A stretch of DNA of 64,000 nt from Paramuribaculum sp. (GTDB lineage: Bacteria; Bacteroidota; Bacteroidia; Bacteroidales; Muribaculaceae): NCBI GenBank assembly GCA_022511125.1, contig JAFLSD010000006.1, positions 1 to 64,000 on the forward strand, written 5' to 3'. The position numbers and the translations under genes are program-made. Below the pieces are notes generated by a model. It was given only the letters and a program-made list of their open reading frames with translations, had not been told where the DNA came from and made no database searches. Below, in pieces: positions 43,181 to 51,393 of this stretch (within the stretch, counting starts at the first letter, position 1; each line of letters opens with the position of its first letter).

Positions 43181-43594
43181 TTATTTTATCAATATCTTAA
43201 ATTTTTTCCATCTATTAATGAAGTGGACAAGAACTAATACTGTAAAAGCAATCCCAAAAATATAATGAAGAATTGAAATCGATTTGAAAACGCCACCAAA
43301 TAGAAGGATAATGCCAAAAACGAATACTACGATCCCTATACAATCTAATATAGTTGTGACTAGTTTTTTATTTAATGCTAATTTCTTGTAATTTGTAAAC
43401 CACTTTATGTGTTGGTATACATGTAAGCCTATACACAACAACAAAAATAATCCCAGACCACAATGGATGAAAAATAATGAATGGTCTGTCTGAAATATAT
43501 GATGAGTTTGTCTATGCAAGACCAAACCTGTGACTAATGTAGCCAGAATAATTATAATAGATAAAAGGTCAACTAAAAACTTAGACTTCTTCAT
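43181..43594 (-). CDS. DUF4405-like four-TM membrane protein
   Basis: This 137-residue protein has four hydrophobic helices. Conserved-looking histidines lie at membrane edges (HRQTHH, IHCGLGLF, GLHVYQHIKW, LHYIFG, VHFINRW). This layout is that of DUF4405 and cytochrome b561-like proteins, where histidines may bind heme. Function is unknown. The beta-lactamase begins 1 nt after its stop, so the two are co-transcribed from the box at 43612-43619. Confidence 0.65.
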   Translation of the reverse strand: MKKSKFLVDLLSIIIILATLVTGLVLHRQTHHIFQTDHSLFFIHCGLGLFLLLCIGLHVYQHIKWFTNYKKLALNKKLVTTILDCIGIVVFVFGIILLFGGVFKSISILHYIFGIAFTVLVLVHFINRWKKFKILIK

Positions 43595-43611
43595 TTTTTT
43601 CTTTGATATTA

Positions 43612-43619
43612 CAAAAATA
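43612..43619 (-). promoter_or_regulatory. -7 box of the DUF4405/beta-lactamase operon
   Basis: TATTTTTG on the minus strand, 17 nt before the ATG at 43594. The leader would be about 10 nt. Confidence 0.55.
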
Positions 43620-43693
43620 TGAATAAATCCATGTTAGGCTTACCATTGATATCCCAAAGCCTCATACAATTTCATAAATTCTTACGGACAGGC

Positions 43694-43891
43694 CTAATTT
43701 TTATTTTTGAGGCTAAACCAAAGAAAATATAATGACATCAAGCCAGAAGAAGTGATTACTAAAATATTTGGGTCATTATAAAAAATAGTCTCTATAATAC
43801 AATATATGAAACATAAAGCATTTAAAATACCAGCTACCAGACAGATAGTCCTGGCATTGATTACAATTTTATTACCCTTCTCTTTTTCCAT
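43694..43891 (-). CDS. Small two-TM membrane protein
   Basis: This 65-residue protein has two hydrophobic helices (about 12-35 and 42-60) and charged ends (MEKEKGNK..., SLKNKN). No family was recognised. It starts 6 nt after the stop of the next gene upstream and is co-transcribed with it. Confidence 0.55.
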   Translation of the reverse strand: MEKEKGNKIVINARTICLVAGILNALCFIYCIIETIFYNDPNILVITSSGLMSLYFLWFSLKNKN

Positions 43892-43897
43892 ATTGTT

Positions 43898-44113
43898 TCA
43901 TTCTAACGGGCCGTATTTTTCCTCTTCCTTCACCGCTTGCCTGAAATTCCGGTAACCTGCCCAAAGAAAGGAAAACAATAGGGCGGCACTAAAATAGATC
44001 CACCATTTTATATCAAGATCGTAATGCGATTTGAAAACTGCCAATATCACATACAAAAGACCTTCAAGAATAAGAAGACTAAGAAAAAGATTTCTTTTGG
44101 CTTTATTTGACAT
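43898..44113 (-). CDS. Small membrane protein of unknown function
   Basis: This 71-residue protein has two predicted membrane helices and a charged tail (EEEKYGPLE). The ATG at 44113 is preferred over 44137, because the latter lies inside the TAAATTTG box at 44135-44142. First gene of a two-gene unit with the 65-residue membrane protein. No homolog was recognised. Confidence 0.55.
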   Translation of the reverse strand: MSNKAKRNLFLSLLILEGLLYVILAVFKSHYDLDIKWWIYFSAALLFSFLWAGYRNFRQAVKEEEKYGPLE

Positions 44114-44134
44114 ATCTACTTTGATTTGATATTG

Positions 44135-44142
44135 CAAATTTA
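44135..44142 (-). promoter_or_regulatory. -7 box of the small membrane-protein pair
   Basis: TAAATTTG on the minus strand, 21 nt before the ATG at 44113. Confidence 0.5.
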
Positions 44143-44698
44143 GTCATTTTAATTGATTGTCTTAGCATTGCTATCCCATAACTTCATACAATCTTTTATT
44201 TGCATTTGAAATATTTACCAAGATCATCAATAAGAAGGTTGTTTACTTTTCGATAACATGAGTCAGGTCAATTGTATTTATGGCGAGTTCAAAAGTGAAC
44301 TAATTTCACCGTAAACTTTGAGAACAATAGAGATGAGCCGTGGAAATAGACGTCATACTATAATATACTGAATGATCGTACGAAATTAGTCAAAATTGTT
44401 GAAGAAGAGAAGTTCTTGATGTTTAACTTTTTAGTTAAAGAATAGCATCAATTAGCTGATCTCCTTATATTTCAATCTATGATATATCATCATTTTAATT
44501 AAAATTAGCGAAAGAGAATATGAATCAGATCACATCTCGTCGATTTGATATCTAACGATGAACGGCTTAACGAATTAAACATATAATATAATCATTAAGT
44601 TGGCTCCTTGCTTATTATAATTGAAAGAATAAACTTTATATCTTCATAAGGTTTATAAGGTTATCATTTAAAACTTAAACTTTAGAACTATTTTGAAC
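44143..44698. other. Gene-free AT-rich stretch with decayed sequences
   Basis: No intact gene is seen. On the minus strand, 44166-44195 resembles 43648-43676; both read like the end of a GNAT acetyltransferase (RLYEVMG, KLYEALGYQW). The plus strand holds copy 1 of a decayed coding repeat at 44313-44419. The rest shows nothing recognisable. Confidence 0.5.
44313..44419 (+). repeat. Decayed coding repeat, copy 1
   Basis: It aligns with 45911-46018 over 108 positions with about 17 differences. In one plus-strand frame the 3' half reads AYYNILNDRTKLVKIVEEEK and stays open to a TAG at 44443. The 5' half is in another frame. The parent gene is not recognised. Confidence 0.65.
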
Positions 44699-45412
44699 TC
44701 ACAAGTCATTTTTTCCGAAGGAATAAGATTCTTGTTTTTGCCAAAATTTATTTTTAAGTCTTCTTATGATATTACCGGAACTGACCAAGAATAAGGATAA
44801 CATAACAATAAGACCATATAATATAATGCTCTCGAACATTTGAAATAGAACATCTAATGGATAATGTAGCATAGGAGTGAAACTAAATCTGTCATTACCC
44901 AAAAAAAGAGGTGGTGGAACAGATAAAATATTAAACTCAACGCAAAATATAAACATGTTTACGGAAAAAACCAACGATATGAAAGTTATCGATTGCAACC
45001 ATAATATCTTTTTGTTGAGTAACCATTTATTTCTTAATCGTGAGCTTAAGACCACGGGGTATACTAGCAAAATTAAAAGGATTGGAAATAAAGCAAAAAT
45101 CCATAATATCATATCAAAAAAGAATGTAATGACTGTTAGAATGGTAGAAGTTAAGCATCCTGTTACCAATGTCGCTAAAAAATTTCTTTCTTTTAGACAT
45201 TCAATAATCTTATTAAAAATTAATGATAACCTACTCTTATATAAACATGAAATAAAAACAAATAAAATAAAAAAAACTGCTGTTGAAATAGAAATCATTT
45301 TCACAGAAGGGTCAAGATAATTTAAATAATCTGTTCTTCTATCTGCAAATCCTGCTGCCGCAAAACCCAATAAGGGTATAAATATATTATATAACAACAC
45401 GATTTTTTTCAT
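44699..45412 (-). CDS. Multi-pass membrane protein of unknown function
   Basis: This 237-residue protein has about six hydrophobic segments and very few charged residues outside the loops. No motif was recognised. It is strongly AT-rich and lies between two copies of a decayed repeat, which suggests an acquired or relocated gene. The start at 45412 gives MKKIVLLYN, a plausible first membrane segment. It could be a permease-like, immunity or O-antigen-processing protein, but nothing supports a choice. Confidence 0.55.
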   Translation of the reverse strand: MKKIVLLYNIFIPLLGFAAAGFADRRTDYLNYLDPSVKMISISTAVFFILFVFISCLYKSRLSLIFNKIIECLKERNFLATLVTGCLTSTILTVITFFFDMILWIFALFPILLILLVYPVVLSSRLRNKWLLNKKILWLQSITFISLVFSVNMFIFCVEFNILSVPPPLFLGNDRFSFTPMLHYPLDVLFQMFESIILYGLIVMLSLFLVSSGNIIRRLKNKFWQKQESYSFGKNDL

Positions 45413-45501
45413 TTCTTGAGATTTTTGAAAATTTATTCATTAAATTGCTTTTTAGGGCTTGCATATATGTTTATATAATTTCTGCATGAATTTGTTGGGG
45501 T

Positions 45502-45740
45502 TCAGTTAATTTGTCTTCTGCATTGTTTTAACACCAATGGACACACTCTAATCGTTAATTTTTCAATTTCTATTCTATCTTCTATATGGTTGGTATCAGT
45601 GAGATCAGGGATTTCCGCTGTGTAGACATAGTGGGTCTTAACCGGTCTTTACTTGGTTTCACTGTAATGGGCTGCCGATTTGAAACTGCTGGTCAGATAT
45701 ACTCCATATCCAAACAACGTTCGCATGTCGGCTTTTAGGG
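45502..45740 (-). pseudogene. Decayed ORF with an ADP-ribosyltransferase-like motif
   Basis: Read on the minus strand, a frame gives ADMRTLFGYGVYLTSSFKSA, then AHYSETK, an in-frame TAA (45649-45651), then HYVYTAEIPDLTDTNHIEDR and a stop at 45502. GYGVYLT...A..YS is the pattern around the NAD-binding strand of many ADP-ribosyltransferase-fold proteins (DUF3990-like, PARP-like). No start is found upstream and the frame is interrupted, so the gene is dead or only a fragment. The family assignment rests on one motif. Nothing else recognisable lies in 45413-45910, apart from a weak hairpin near 45860. Confidence 0.5.
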
Positions 45741-45910
45741 CAGGTCAACGCAGTTGGTGCCTGTTCTGAAAGAAAAAGACCGTCCGCAAACTTAACTTTC
45801 CCGTCTCCTTCCATTCATATTTGTCAATTGAGCGTACGCGAAATCGCGAGTCGGAACTTAGTGCATGTCGCTGAAAGCGGTGCACGATACGCAGTAAAGT
45901 TGCCGACCTC

Positions 45911-46018
45911 AAACTTTGGGAACAATACAGATGAGCCGTGGTAATAGATTTGCATACTATAATACACTGGATGATAATACAAAATTAGTCAAAATGAATG
46001 AAGAAAAGAAGTCCCTGA
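45911..46018 (+). repeat. Decayed coding repeat, copy 2
   Basis: Second copy of the 44313-44419 segment. The clearest frame reads RFAYYNTLDDNTKLVKMNEE and ends in TAG at 46021. An upstream frame carries NFGNNTDEPW before a TAA, so a frameshift separates the two halves. Confidence 0.65.
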
Positions 46019-46107
46019 AATAGCTCCTAAAACTTTATTAGTCTATTTAAGACATCTAAATGTGTTTCAATTGGATTAGGTGAGAATAAAGTCTTTCATA
46101 TTTTTAT

Positions 46108-46115
46108 TATATTTG
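46108..46115 (+). promoter_or_regulatory. -7 box of the WG-like gene
   Basis: TATATTTG, about 55 nt upstream of the ATG at 46171. No good -33 element. Confidence 0.5.
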
Positions 46116-46170
46116 CATTGTTTCGTTTAAAATGATATGTTTTAATGTATAAAAAACCGCCATTTTTATT

Positions 46171-47403
46171 ATGCTTTATTCTAAGATAATTAAAGGGGAT
46201 ATTTTTATAGACGGCTGCGATAGAGTGTTTATTCCCTATAAGGGTTGGAAGATAATGGGCAAAGACGGGAAATTATTGAACGATGAAGTTATAAAAACAA
46301 ATGTAGGTCCCTTACCAAGCATCAGTTATTCACCAGCATCCGGAAAATGGCATTTACTCTATAATATTTTAGACAAGAGTGGTAATAAAATTTTACCTAA
46401 AGGGATAAGACACATAACATACTTTCAAGATGGATATTATCTTTTAGAGGATAATAATGAGGATGAACTCATTAATAGAGGTGATGTAAAAGGAGGATTT
46501 CTAGCTAAAGATTATTTAGAAGAAGCGAATATCCTTTTTAATGATGGACATCTTTTATCGCAAGAATGGTATAATACAGTAATTCCTCTCCATAATGGTT
46601 ATTTCAAAACAATAAAGGATGGGCATATAAATTATGTTGACCGTTTAGGCAATATATTTCCAAGTATTTGCAAAAATATAATAGGGTTTGACGGCAAAAC
46701 GAGTTATTCTTGCGAAGAAGGGTTTTTATATGAAACTGATAAAGAAAATAAAGTATCTGTTAAAAAATTGAAGAGATTTACAGAATCAGGGGAATTCAGA
46801 ATTGGAAGTTATCAGATTAAGATAGCAGGCAATAATTTTTCAGAGATGAATGAATTTCTTTCAAATATAGGGAATGGTTATCTTCTGGTAGACGATTTAT
46901 CTTCAGAGACTGGAAGAGTTAATTTAATTTCAAAAGATGGATATCTTATCTTCAATGATTGGTATGACTTAATAATTCGATGTCCTCAAAATGACGGTCT
47001 TTTCGTTATTAAAGAAAATGGGAAATATAAAATTATTTATATGAATGAACAATGTTGGGAAGAAAAAGTCTTTGACAACATTCTTTTTGCAGATAATTAT
47101 TTTATTTGTAGTTATGAAGGTTATATGAGTATTTTTAATCCTATTTCTAAAAAATTAGATGTTGAAATTGATTTTGATTCAATTATGTGGGCAGATAAAA
47201 TAATATGGGGTATGAATATCTTTTACAAGGGAGAGATTATACATTATTGGAATGGGCAAGGTGGCGACCTTATAGATTATGCCCATACAATTATGATTAG
47301 CAATCAACATAATTCTCTTTTAATAGGCAAAAAGGGGATATGGCATTTATATGACGGGAAAAATAAGCCTATACCTCTGTTTTGGTTTGTTCCAAATCAA
47401 TAA
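46171..47403 (+). CDS. WG-repeat-like beta-propeller protein
   Basis: This 410-residue cytoplasmic-looking protein lacks a signal peptide. It contains repeated short strand units of the type G-x-x-x-hydrophobic-D-x-x-G (YVDRLGNIFPSICKNIIGFDG, NLISKDGYLIFNDWYD, VIKENGKYKIIY, LIGKKGIWHLYDGKNKPI). These resemble WG (KWG Leptospira-type) beta-propeller repeats but are degenerate. It is AT-rich, with its own promoter, at the end of the accessory region. Function is unknown; related repeats often mediate protein contacts. Confidence 0.5.
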   Translation: MLYSKIIKGDIFIDGCDRVFIPYKGWKIMGKDGKLLNDEVIKTNVGPLPSISYSPASGKWHLLYNILDKSGNKILPKGIRHITYFQDGYYLLEDNNEDELINRGDVKGGFLAKDYLEEANILFNDGHLLSQEWYNTVIPLHNGYFKTIKDGHINYVDRLGNIFPSICKNIIGFDGKTSYSCEEGFLYETDKENKVSVKKLKRFTESGEFRIGSYQIKIAGNNFSEMNEFLSNIGNGYLLVDDLSSETGRVNLISKDGYLIFNDWYDLIIRCPQNDGLFVIKENGKYKIIYMNEQCWEEKVFDNILFADNYFICSYEGYMSIFNPISKKLDVEIDFDSIMWADKIIWGMNIFYKGEIIHYWNGQGGDLIDYAHTIMISNQHNSLLIGKKGIWHLYDGKNKPIPLFWFVPNQ

Positions 47404-47789
47404 ACCTCCCAATCTCATAAATTACATTACTCTCATATTAATTAGTTTACTAATCCATTCTACGGCCCCAAGATTGTATGAGTTTTGTTTTAACATTTGG
47501 GAAATAGGTTAATTCAATGTAATTCACATAATTAACCACACACGGCCCGGTGAAGTCATTCGCACTTGCGAAAAAATGTATAAATTGGTCTTAAATCAGG
47601 ATTTTAGACTTTAACTCCTGTGCCTTGTAATTAACAGCATATCAATTAAATATAACAAACTTTTGGCATTATGAAAAACTCATTTACTATTCCTTTTTCT
47701 TGGAAGATTTCGCACTTTCGCGGGCTCGTTTTGGGGCATTTTAGATGCTGAAATACTTGCTTATTTTTAAGTTTTTGACCTTAAAAACA
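47404..47789. other. Gene-free intergenic stretch
   Basis: I see no supported gene. A 26-codon ORF at 47671-47751 (MKNSFTIPFSWKISHF...) has no promoter box or recognisable domain. Two short CGCACTT-containing segments (near 47568 and 47711) are similar, but too short to interpret. Confidence 0.4.
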
Positions 47790-47823
47790 GCAAAAAATCC
47801 ACCTCCGGCTGGAGATGGATTTT
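47790..47823 (-). terminator. Terminator after the DUF2795 gene
   Basis: Thirteen-bp stem (arms 47811-47823 and 47794-47806) with a 4-nt loop, whose single mismatch is a U-G pair on the minus strand. It is followed on that strand by TTTTTTGCTGTTTTT. Confidence 0.85.
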
Positions 47824-47868
47824 CTTGTAACTTATTGATTGTGATTTGTTTAACTGATTGATTTTCAG

Positions 47869-48090
47869 TTAGTATTCATCTTCGTTAAAGAAGAAGTCTT
47901 CTTTGGAGGGGTAGTCGGGCCAGATGTCTTCGATGCATTCGTATGTTTCTCCTTCGTCTTCCATTTCCTGGAGGTTCTCTATCACTTCGAGGGGTGCTCC
48001 AGACCGCATAGCATAGTCGATGAGCTCTTCTTTGGTTGCGGGCCAGGGTGCGTCCTCAAGTTTTGATGCTAATTCTAATGTCCAATACAT
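47869..48090 (-). CDS. DUF2795 family small acidic protein
   Basis: This 73-residue protein begins MYWTLELASKLEDAPWPATK, followed by EELIDYAMRSGAPLEVIENL, a near-invariant pattern of the DUF2795 family in Bacteroidetes. The C-terminal half is highly acidic and aromatic (WPDYPSKEDFFFNEDEY). The function is unknown; the strong conservation suggests a core role. It is monocistronic, with a -7 box at 48155-48162 and a strong terminator. Confidence 0.85.
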   Translation of the reverse strand: MYWTLELASKLEDAPWPATKEELIDYAMRSGAPLEVIENLQEMEDEGETYECIEDIWPDYPSKEDFFFNEDEY

Positions 48091-48154
48091 GGTTTAAGTA
48101 TTTGATTTGTTGAACAAAAAAGTGCAATTATATGCCTTATCATAAAAAGTGGCG

Positions 48155-48162
48155 CAAAAATA
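48155..48162 (-). promoter_or_regulatory. -7 box of the DUF2795 gene
   Basis: TATTTTTG on the minus strand, giving a leader of about 60 nt before the ATG at 48090. Confidence 0.5.
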
Positions 48163-48316
48163 GTCTTTTCATTCTTAATGGGCAAGAGGTTTGTATTTTT
48201 TTCACAATTTGAGGTAAAAAACCTAATGATTTAGAAATGTTTGGAGATTCGGGGGATATTTCAGAAATTTGTATTGTTTTATGGGCTTTATGCTTTCGAT
48301 TTTTAATATTCTAAAT

Positions 48317-50452
48317 ATGAAATTCTATTTGAAATCTTTGGTTTTATGCACAATTGCAGCCGCAACGGTTGGTTCGTGCAGCAAGCAAAAACTGAGCTAT
48401 CCTGAGGCTCCGAAGGATGATTCGGTGACAGATGATTATTTCGGTATGACGGTGAGCGATCCTTATCGTCCGTTGGAAAATGATACGGCTCAGGCCACGG
48501 TTGAATGGGTTGAGGCCGAGAATGCCGTGACTGAGGGGTATCTGTCGCAGATTCCTTTCCGTAACAAGTTGCGGGAGCGGCTGACGGCTCTTAACAATTA
48601 TAAGAAGACCGGTCTTCCCGCGAAGGCAAAAGACGGGAAGTATTATTATTACGAGAATGACGGTCTGCAGAATCAGAGCGTGCTCTACCGTGCGGATAAG
48701 ATTGACGGCGAGGCAGAGGTTTTTCTCGATCCGAACTCTCTGTCGGATGACGGGACTGTAGCTCTGACGGGCATTTCGCGTTCGAACGACGGGAAATATA
48801 CGGCGTATACGATATCGCGTAGCGGTTCGGACTGGACCGAGATCTACGTGATGGACAGCGAGACTAAGGAGCTTCTGCCTGATCATATCGAATGGGCGAA
48901 GTTTACAGACGCTTCATGGCATGGCGACGGTTTCTACTACAGTGCCTATCCTCGTCCGGAGAAGGGCAAGGAGTTCAGCAACGCCAACCAAAATCATCAG
49001 ATTTACTATCATAAGTTAGGAACACCCCAGTCGGAGGACAAGGTGGTTTATGAGGATCCGAAGAACCCGCTGCACTTCCATAGCGCTTACGTTCCGGAGT
49101 CGGAGGATTTTCTGTTCGTTGTAGGTTCCGGCGAGGGTAACGGCAATTCGTTGATGGTAAAGGATCTGAAGAAGGGCGGCGATTGGACAGTAATCGAGCC
49201 TACGCAGGATCATGATATCAACATTGCTGATATCCGTGACGGAAAAATTTATTTCACGACAAACGAAGGTGCTCCGAAGGGTCGTGTGATGGTAGCGGAT
49301 GCCCGTGCTCCCCAACGTGCGAACTGGAAAGAGTTCATTCCGGAAGGCGAGGCAGTGCTGACAGGCATCCAACGTGCCGGTGAAAACTATTTGGTTTCCT
49401 ATGAAAAGGATGCTTCAGATCACGTCTATGTTTACGACAAGGATGGCAAAATGGTCAGGGAGATGACTTTCCCGACGTTCGGCAGTGTCGGTTTGTCGTC
49501 GGACAAGGATCACAATGAGGTCTATTATTCTTTCTCGTCTTTCGCTTATCCGGCTGCAGTGTATGCTTACGATATGGAAACGGGAGAGAGTAAGTTTATC
49601 CGCGCTCCGGAAATCAAGGGTGTGAACATGGATGATTACGTGACCGAACAGGTGTTCTATCCATCGGCTGACGGTACGAAAATCCCGATGTTCATCACGT
49701 ATAAGAAGGGTCTTGAAAAGAACGGGAAGAATCCGGTGTATCTCTATGGTTACGGCGGTTTCAACATCTCGCTTCCTCCGGGCTTCTCGGCACAGCGTCT
49801 GTTGTGGCTTGAAAATGGCGGTATTTATGCCCAGGCCAATCTGCGCGGCGGTTCGGAATATGGCGAAGAATGGCATCAAGCCGGAACGAAGTTGAATAAG
49901 ATGAATGTTTTCAACGATTTCATCGCGGCGGCCGAATATATGATCAAAGAAGGTTGGACATCTCCGGACTATATGGTGATAGAAGGTGGCAGCAACGGAG
50001 GCCTGTTGGTGGGCGCCACAGTCAACCTGCGTCCCGATCTGTTCAAAGTAGCAATACCCCGGGTGGGTGTGATGGACATGATGCGCTACCATCTGTTCAC
50101 AATCGGTTGGAACTGGGCATCTGATTACGGCACAAGTGCTGATTCTCCGGAAATGGCGAAGTATCTGTTAAGCTATTCACCCGTGCACAACATCAAGAAC
50201 GACGGCACTCCTTATCCGGCAATTCTCGTGACTACTGCCGACCATGACGACCGCGTGGTTCCGGCTCACTCCTTCAAGTATGCTGCGGCTCTTCAGGCGG
50301 CAGATACGGGTGACGCTCCGAAGCTGATCAGAATAGACAGCAAAGCGGGGCATGGCGGAGGTAAGCCGATGTCGAAGGTAATCGACGAATACACTGATAT
50401 CTATTCATTCATTTTCTACAATTTAGGTATCGACCCTACGAAAGATAAATGA
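48317..50452 (+). CDS. Prolyl oligopeptidase (S9A), lipoprotein
   Basis: This 711-residue peptidase would cleave short peptides after proline. The lipobox C21 (TVGSCSK) implies periplasmic or surface anchoring. A beta-propeller covers roughly 60-420. The alpha/beta-hydrolase domain holds the triad: S559 in EGGSNGGLL, aspartate in the TADHDDRVVP loop (about 642-647) and H679 in KAGHGGG. An earlier in-frame TTG at 48269 is rejected, because the ATG at 48317 places the signal peptide correctly. The stop overlaps the next gene by 4 nt (ATGA). Confidence 0.93.
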   Translation: MKFYLKSLVLCTIAAATVGSCSKQKLSYPEAPKDDSVTDDYFGMTVSDPYRPLENDTAQATVEWVEAENAVTEGYLSQIPFRNKLRERLTALNNYKKTGLPAKAKDGKYYYYENDGLQNQSVLYRADKIDGEAEVFLDPNSLSDDGTVALTGISRSNDGKYTAYTISRSGSDWTEIYVMDSETKELLPDHIEWAKFTDASWHGDGFYYSAYPRPEKGKEFSNANQNHQIYYHKLGTPQSEDKVVYEDPKNPLHFHSAYVPESEDFLFVVGSGEGNGNSLMVKDLKKGGDWTVIEPTQDHDINIADIRDGKIYFTTNEGAPKGRVMVADARAPQRANWKEFIPEGEAVLTGIQRAGENYLVSYEKDASDHVYVYDKDGKMVREMTFPTFGSVGLSSDKDHNEVYYSFSSFAYPAAVYAYDMETGESKFIRAPEIKGVNMDDYVTEQVFYPSADGTKIPMFITYKKGLEKNGKNPVYLYGYGGFNISLPPGFSAQRLLWLENGGIYAQANLRGGSEYGEEWHQAGTKLNKMNVFNDFIAAAEYMIKEGWTSPDYMVIEGGSNGGLLVGATVNLRPDLFKVAIPRVGVMDMMRYHLFTIGWNWASDYGTSADSPEMAKYLLSYSPVHNIKNDGTPYPAILVTTADHDDRVVPAHSFKYAAALQAADTGDAPKLIRIDSKAGHGGGKPMSKVIDEYTDIYSFIFYNLGIDPTKDK

Positions 50453-51393
50453 TCAGTGTCGGAAGAAAGACAATAGGTGGGGCTGTCAGGATTATCCTCC
50501 TGGCAGCCGCGTCATTGTTGTATCAAAGCTGTTTTACCGGCATAGAAAGCACTCCGAAAATCACGGCTTCGGATGTGAAGAAGGAAAATATCGTAGAGCG
50601 TCCCGAGGACAGCTATCTGGCCGATGTCAGCAACGAGGCGCTTGGAAAATGGGAGAAAGGCAAGCGTTTTTATGTGACGGACGACAGGATTTCGATCATT
50701 TTCGGTGCTTCGGCCAGCGACGTTGAGCCTCTGAAGGGAACCGTGTTGCGCTATGATTCGGCAGAAGACGTGTTGTCGATCACCGGAGAGCCAGTGGCAG
50801 AACTGATTTTCCTGACGGAAAAGGGCGATCAGTTGCGTTACCGCACCGACAAGTCACTCGCTGAACTATCGAGCCAGGCGACGGTTCAGATTCCATTTAC
50901 AATCGAAATGTCGATGGTGGACGCAGTGCGTCAAAAGATGTCGAATAAGGACTATTACGTTCTGACGACAATGTGGTATGACGCAAACGATCAGTCGCTG
51001 ACGGGAAGGAAATTCATTCCGGTGCACGTGGAAGAGATTTTGCCCGGCAATTCGGTTTATCCCATCAAAGTGGTACTTTCGACTGAGGGGAAAAAGAAAT
51101 TCGCCCTGTTTATGACAACGGGCAATAATCGGAAGGCTCCGCGCAGTTTCGGGAGTCTGTTTTCGTTCGAAGATCCGCACAAGCGTTATCCGGCGATATC
51201 TGACGAAACCTGGCGTAATATCATAGAAGGCAAGGTGGCTTTGGACATGACGCGCGACGAGTGCCGCCTGTCGTTGGGAGCTCCGGCAACTGTGACCCAT
51301 CGGAACAACAATAATTACCTGTATGAGTTGTGGAACTATGAGAACGGGGTGTATCTTGTGTTTCAGGACGGATTGTTAAAGAGCTACCGTTAA
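50449..51393 (+). CDS. Putative lipoprotein with BamE/SmpA-like C-terminal motif
   Basis: This 314-residue protein has a signal peptide with lipobox C28 (LLYQSCF). The middle is beta-rich and not recognised. The C-terminal part KVALDMTRDECRLSLGAP, followed by YLYELWNYENGVYLVFQDG, resembles the G-x-T-x-x-E-V-x-x-x-L-G-x-P pattern of the SmpA/BamE fold. It overlaps the prolyl oligopeptidase gene by 4 nt and the MBL hydrolase by 1 nt (TAATG), so all three form a tightly coupled operon. A role in the outer membrane is possible but unproven. Confidence 0.65.
   Translation: MISVGRKTIGGAVRIILLAAASLLYQSCFTGIESTPKITASDVKKENIVERPEDSYLADVSNEALGKWEKGKRFYVTDDRISIIFGASASDVEPLKGTVLRYDSAEDVLSITGEPVAELIFLTEKGDQLRYRTDKSLAELSSQATVQIPFTIEMSMVDAVRQKMSNKDYYVLTTMWYDANDQSLTGRKFIPVHVEEILPGNSVYPIKVVLSTEGKKKFALFMTTGNNRKAPRSFGSLFSFEDPHKRYPAISDETWRNIIEGKVALDMTRDECRLSLGAPATVTHRNNNNYLYELWNYENGVYLVFQDGLLKSYR

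Noticed and set aside
47671-47751. 26-codon ORF MKNSFTIPFSWK...
   Set aside because: No promoter box at the right distance and no recognisable motif; too short to support without expression data.
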